DNA of 64,000 bases from an uncultured bacterium (GTDB taxonomy: Bacteria; Planctomycetota; GCA-002687715). Every line of letters starts with the position of its first letter. The stretch's first letter is position 1. This document shows positions 60,266-64,000 of this stretch, in pieces. Under the pieces are notes generated by a model, which searched no databases, was not told the DNA's origin, and worked only from the letters and a program-made list of their open reading frames with translations. The DNA lies in assembly GCA_902826835.1 (NCBI GenBank), contig CADEGH010000015.1, positions 1-64,000 of the forward strand, given 5' to 3'. A program made the position numbers and the translations under genes.

Positions 60266-61738
60266 TCAGAATTCGATCGAGACGCCGGGGGCCCAGTGGA
60301 ACTGACGCTGGAGAAGACCACCATCGGAATCCACGGCGATTGCGTAGTGCTTTCCAACCACCAGTTGCTCGAGATCGATCCATCCCTCTCCGTCCGTACT
60401 AAACGTCGGATACACGATCTGGCCGAGAAGGGAGATCGGTTTCAGGTCCGTGACGGTGATATTGGTGCGATTGCGAACCGGTTGGCCGCGGAGAAGCAGT
60501 TGAATTCGCTGTGGATCGGCACGCTTGATCACCACGCGATACTCGCCCCGATCCGGAACTCCGATTCCACTCCAAAGATCTACACCCTCCCCGATATGCC
60601 CGGGCGCCGTTGCCGAAACAAAGAGACTTCCCGGAAGTCTGGCGAGCATCGGGAGCTCGACACTTCCTTCCCGGTCCGCAATGTCATTCCACCGGCGCAC
60701 CGAGATCCGCTTCTCGGAACCCTTGGGAGTGAAGACGAAGAAAGCGCCATCGGGATGCGGATCTTCGGATTCCAATTCTCGGCGGACCACCACGGAGACA
60801 TGGCTCCCTGCGACGGGCTCGCCGGTGTCATCGAGGACGCGCAGTCGGATTCGCCGGGCATCCATGGTCGGGAGCTGGACCTTCGTGGTCTCGCCGGGGG
60901 TAGCCCGGATCTTGACCTTCATGCTCTCATTGAAGTCCGGCAAGTCGTAACTCAGCAGCGTCTCACCGCCATACGCGATATCGAAGCTGTGCTCGAAGCC
61001 TGCTTCGACCTCGTCGCGGATACAAATCAGCCGAGTCCGGTCACATCCGTCGACTCGCCGGAGCATCTCGTGATATTCAATTTCGGTCTTCTGGGTCGTT
61101 TCTCCGGAGATGATGCCCATCATGTCCCGGAGACTGGCGAGCCGTCTCGGGTCGACATCCCTCGGAGGAGACTTGAAGACTTCGGCCGGAGTCGGCCAGC
61201 TCACGCACCAAAGCCAGCCTCGGAGTGGCTTGGAATCTTCCGACGGCGAAGTGAGATTCGGCCTCGCAGTTTGAACCGTGATTCGTGCGAATGCGGGAAC
61301 CGCAAGAGTCGGGATCTGGGCTCGCTCCACGGTCGCAGCGAGGATCTTCCCCCCCAGGGCAGAGGGTAGAACGACGAACACCTTGCCGGGGGCCGTCCAC
61401 CCAGGTGGAAAAACGGCCTGGCCAGCTCCCAGGGCATCAGTCGGCGCGATCGAATAAACACCGCCGCCATCGATGGATCCACAAATCGACGCCCCTTCCA
61501 GCGGGCGGCCGGTCACGATGTCCACGACCCTGAACGGGGTGCGCTCTCCCTCGACGTTCCGGTAGGGGACCACTGCGATGGGATCGGAAGCCTCCGTCTC
61601 GTCGTCCGTGGCGGTCAAGGCGGGAGGATTACCAGGCCTATGCTGAATGCCTCCGTCTGATCCCGAGGTGAGATCGGCCCAGGCCACCATCGCCGCAATC
61701 CCGATCCCAATCGTACCGAACATCACGGTTCTACGCAT
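60266..61738 (-). CDS. Membrane-anchored or secreted Ig-like domain protein
   Basis: The 490-residue protein begins MRRTVMFGTIGIGIAAMVAWA, a signal peptide or anchor. Several carboxypeptidase-regulatory/Ig-like beta domains follow (FRVVDIVTGRPLEGASICG, IRLRVLDDTGEPVAGSHVSV, GSLFVSATAPGH). Such domains are structural and often bind protein or sugar at the cell surface. No catalytic site is evident. It lies on the far side of the IS3 remnant from a similar gene fragment at 57164-57631. Confidence 0.75.
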   Translation of the reverse strand: MRRTVMFGTIGIGIAAMVAWADLTSGSDGGIQHRPGNPPALTATDDETEASDPIAVVPYRNVEGERTPFRVVDIVTGRPLEGASICGSIDGGGVYSIAPTDALGAGQAVFPPGWTAPGKVFVVLPSALGGKILAATVERAQIPTLAVPAFARITVQTARPNLTSPSEDSKPLRGWLWCVSWPTPAEVFKSPPRDVDPRRLASLRDMMGIISGETTQKTEIEYHEMLRRVDGCDRTRLICIRDEVEAGFEHSFDIAYGGETLLSYDLPDFNESMKVKIRATPGETTKVQLPTMDARRIRLRVLDDTGEPVAGSHVSVVVRRELESEDPHPDGAFFVFTPKGSEKRISVRRWNDIADREGSVELPMLARLPGSLFVSATAPGHIGEGVDLWSGIGVPDRGEYRVVIKRADPQRIQLLLRGQPVRNRTNITVTDLKPISLLGQIVYPTFSTDGEGWIDLEQLVVGKHYAIAVDSDGGLLQRQFHWAPGVSIEF

Positions 61739-61896
61739 GAATCATCGCCTCGTGCTGACACTGGACAGAAGAGTCGGCCAAGCCTCTTTCGACCAAGGTT
61801 GGCCTAGCGATTGCTCCGCCCCAGTCTATCAAGCGCGCACGAGGCCGCGATCAGCCGTAAAGGAGCGGGGATCGCGAGTGGGGGGAGACGCCGCGG

Positions 61897-63474
61897 TCAC
61901 TCCCGCACGACGGTGCGGGATTGTTCGCGCATGAATTGTTGGAGGTAATTGCGGCCGCCGGCGCCGCGGCCGGTGGTGCCACTGTTTTTCCAGCCCACAA
62001 AGGTTTGGGCGTCGACGACGGCGCCGGTGGAGCCGCCGCGGCGGCGATTGCAGTAGGTGACGCCGGCTTCGATGCCGTCGAAGAACTGTGACTGCTCGGC
62101 GGGATCGTCGGTGAAAATGCCGGCGGTCAGACCGAATTCGACGGCGTTGGCTTTCTTGATCGCTTCGTCGAGCGTCGTGAAGGTGTCGATCGCGAGGAAG
62201 GGAACGAACAGTTCCCGGCGGAAGAGTTCGTGATCACTCGGGAGGCCGTCGACAACCGTCGGTTGGACGTAGTAGCCGCAGTCGAGGCCGGGATCTTTGA
62301 GCTGTTCGCCGCCACAGAGCACCTGCCCGTCGCGCTCCGCGATGGCCACCGCCTCGAGGTAGGTCTTCAGGGCACGTTGATTGATGATCGGCCCCATGAA
62401 GGTGTCGCGCTCGGAGGGCACTCCGACCACCGTGTTCATCACCTTCATGATGAACTTATTGAGGAACGCTTCCTTGATGTCTTTGTGCAGATAGAGACGG
62501 CTGCAGGCCGAGCACTTTTGACCACTGAAGCCGAAGGCCGCGTTGTACACACCTTCGGCAGCGCGATCGAGATTGGCGTGTTTGGTGACGATGACGGGAT
62601 TCTTGCCACCCATCTCGGCAATGACGGGTTTCGCCGTCTTGCGTTGAGCCGTGCGCAGGATGTTCAATCCGACGCCGACACTGCCAGTGAAGACGTAGCC
62701 GTCGACGTCGTCGGAGTCGACCAGCGCCTGACCGACGGTGGAGCCACCACCGTAAACGACGTTGAGAACGCCGGCCGGAACGCCCGCTTCGACTAGACAA
62801 CGGAGCACTTCCTCCGCGCAAAGAGGGGTGTCCATCGTCGGTTTGAGGACGACCGTATTGCCGGTCACCAAGGCGCCCACCACCATGCCGGTCGTGATCG
62901 CGATCGGGAAATTGAAGGGAGCGATCACCGCGAACACGCCGTAGGGCAGAAACCGCGTTTCGTTGTTCTCCCCCGGAAAGGCGGTGCCCATCGTGGTCAC
63001 GAAACCTTGGCGCTCCCGCATTTGATGGGCGTAGCTGCGGCAAAAATCGATGGCTTCGTCCACGTCGATCGAGGCCTCGAACCGGTTTTTCCCGTTTTCG
63101 ACCGTCATCACCGCGCAGAGTTCGTAGAAGCGCCGCACCATGACGTCGGCGGTGCGATCCAAGAGCGCGGCCCGCTCCTGCCAGGGGACCGCACGCCAAC
63201 CGGCGGCAGCCGCCTTCGCGGCAGCGACCGCGGCCCGCGCCTCCTCGGCCGTGCCTTCGGGAAAACGGCCGACGACGAGCTTGGTGTCGGTCGGGGAGGT
63301 CTTGGTGGCCCACGCACCCTTCGAGGGCACGGCTTGGCCGCCAATCCACTGGGCGTGGTCCTTCCCGAGGCCCTTCAAGTACTGGGCGTAGGCCGCCTCG
63401 AAGGCGCGGTGGAACTCTTCTTGACGGCCCGCTTGGGAGAGCCGCCACCAGGTATTGAGGTTGGAGAAGGCCAT
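61897..63474 (-). CDS. 1-pyrroline-5-carboxylate dehydrogenase (aldehyde dehydrogenase family)
   Basis: The 525-residue protein is a class 3 aldehyde dehydrogenase-fold enzyme most like P5C dehydrogenase (RocA/PruA). Its APFNFPIAI cofactor loop, VFTGSVGVG, the general base Glu in IAEMGGKNP (E287) and the catalytic Cys in FSGQKCSACSR (C321) are all present. It should oxidise glutamate semialdehyde from proline or arginine breakdown to glutamate with NAD. The ATG at 63474 (MAFSNLNTWWRLS) matches the family start. No proline dehydrogenase is nearby; the neighbour is divergent. Confidence 0.9.
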   Translation of the reverse strand: MAFSNLNTWWRLSQAGRQEEFHRAFEAAYAQYLKGLGKDHAQWIGGQAVPSKGAWATKTSPTDTKLVVGRFPEGTAEEARAAVAAAKAAAAGWRAVPWQERAALLDRTADVMVRRFYELCAVMTVENGKNRFEASIDVDEAIDFCRSYAHQMRERQGFVTTMGTAFPGENNETRFLPYGVFAVIAPFNFPIAITTGMVVGALVTGNTVVLKPTMDTPLCAEEVLRCLVEAGVPAGVLNVVYGGGSTVGQALVDSDDVDGYVFTGSVGVGLNILRTAQRKTAKPVIAEMGGKNPVIVTKHANLDRAAEGVYNAAFGFSGQKCSACSRLYLHKDIKEAFLNKFIMKVMNTVVGVPSERDTFMGPIINQRALKTYLEAVAIAERDGQVLCGGEQLKDPGLDCGYYVQPTVVDGLPSDHELFRRELFVPFLAIDTFTTLDEAIKKANAVEFGLTAGIFTDDPAEQSQFFDGIEAGVTYCNRRRGGSTGAVVDAQTFVGWKNSGTTGRGAGGRNYLQQFMREQSRTVVRE

Positions 63475-63517
63475 ATCGGGTCTTATCAACCGAGCCTCCC
63501 CCGCGCTATCGTCCGCC

Positions 63518-64000
63518 ATGTCGGTCCCGCCTCGTCTCCAGCGCCTACTCGACTTGGTGGAAGCGCTGGAGCGGAAAGATCCGACGAAGGTGCCGGGTCC
63601 GGTTCGCCTGGAGGTCACGGGAGGGGAACTCGCCCGGGGCACGAGGGATTGGCCGAAGGAGTTGTTCGAGACCGCGATCTTCTTGGCTCCGGTTGCCACC
63701 GCCGGTCACCCTCGCGCTTGGGACGAAGCCGCCGCCTTGGCCGAGCGCCACGACTTGGGCATCGACTCGCGCTTTGCCGGCGAAATCCCTCCTCCACGCG
63801 TGATCACAGGACCGATGGCTCGTCGAATTTGGCCGTCCGCGACGCCGGTTTCCCCGCTGGACTTTCTCGAAGTCGCACGCATCGCCTACGCGCGCCTGTT
63901 CGACGGGCGAGGGGGACTCTGCCCATTCCCCTTCACCATGGTCCGACTCGAGTCCGGTCGCACGCTACCCTGCCCGCAGAGCGCCAATCCGCCTGTCACT
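63518..64000 (+). CDS. 5' part of an unrecognised protein, cut by the window end
   Basis: An ATG at 63518 opens a frame that continues to the last base without a stop, giving at least 161 residues: MSVPPRLQRLLDLVEALERK at the start, later VTGPMARRIWP-like and LCPFPFTMVRLESG. Codon usage is like that of the neighbours and there is no signal peptide. It is divergent from the dehydrogenase gene with 43 bases between them. I recognise no family from this part. Confidence 0.6.
   Translation, partial: MSVPPRLQRLLDLVEALERKDPTKVPGPVRLEVTGGELARGTRDWPKELFETAIFLAPVATAGHPRAWDEAAALAERHDLGIDSRFAGEIPPPRVITGPMARRIWPSATPVSPLDFLEVARIAYARLFDGRGGLCPFPFTMVRLESGRTLPCPQSANPPVT

Noticed and set aside
61901..61920. 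Hairpin TCCCGCAC/GTGCGGGA at the end of the dehydrogenase gene
   Set aside because: It lies inside the last codons of the gene and has no U-tract, so it is not a convincing terminator.

Overview
The window is a GC-rich bacterial chromosome segment. Its gene content points to a planctomycete-like organism. The supporting features are a serine/threonine kinase fused to a transmembrane helix and a long tetratricopeptide tail, many secreted beta-propeller, kelch or beta-helix proteins with similar low-complexity C-termini, a very large sulfatase-like membrane enzyme, and a PhoD-type phosphatase behind a propeller. This assignment is inference from gene style, because there is no rRNA or other marker in the window.

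Layout. Positions 1-600 hold two copies of a 212-bp element bounded by perfect 24-bp inverted repeats. Positions 704-30,655 are mostly housekeeping and secreted genes: Hsp33, a three-gene run of exported proteins, a kelch protein, a thiopurine-methyltransferase-like enzyme, a lipoprotein, NAD kinase, TruD, the kinase-TPR protein, an MFS exporter, a thioredoxin-fold protein without CXXC, a PqqB-like lipoprotein, a sulfatase-like giant, and an mgtE-amidohydrolase-lepB-toroid operon.

Positions about 30,660-49,110 are a defence island. It contains an HTH regulator with an unknown C-terminal domain, an AT-rich stretch, a small SH3-barrel-like protein, and a complete type 1 BREX system on the minus strand (brxA-brxB-brxC-pglX-[AlbA/Schlafen-like ATP-binding protein]-pglZ-brxL). 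An AbiEi antitoxin follows, and its AbiEii toxin partner is cut to 72 residues. The BREX genes overlap by ATGA or GTGA at four junctions. A good sigma70-like promoter with a perfect 32-bp palindrome at its predicted start site lies before brxA. A second cluster of operator-like half-sites lies before pglZ.

Positions 49,130-64,000 return to core functions: ilvE, a LeuA-family synthase, lgt, PhoD-like phosphatase, secreted proteins and a 1-pyrroline-5-carboxylate dehydrogenase. They also include the most unusual gene, a CARF-domain protein of the TM1812/Csx1 type at 52,546-54,888. It is not linked to any CRISPR array or cas gene in the window. It carries an Ala/Pro-rich insertion inside the CARF fold, a HEPN-like region whose catalytic histidine position is Asn, and a tail of about 220 residues rich in Gly, Arg and Pro. 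A decayed IS3-family element (about 59,350-60,020) sits directly in front of a secreted-protein gene. The last gene runs off the window.
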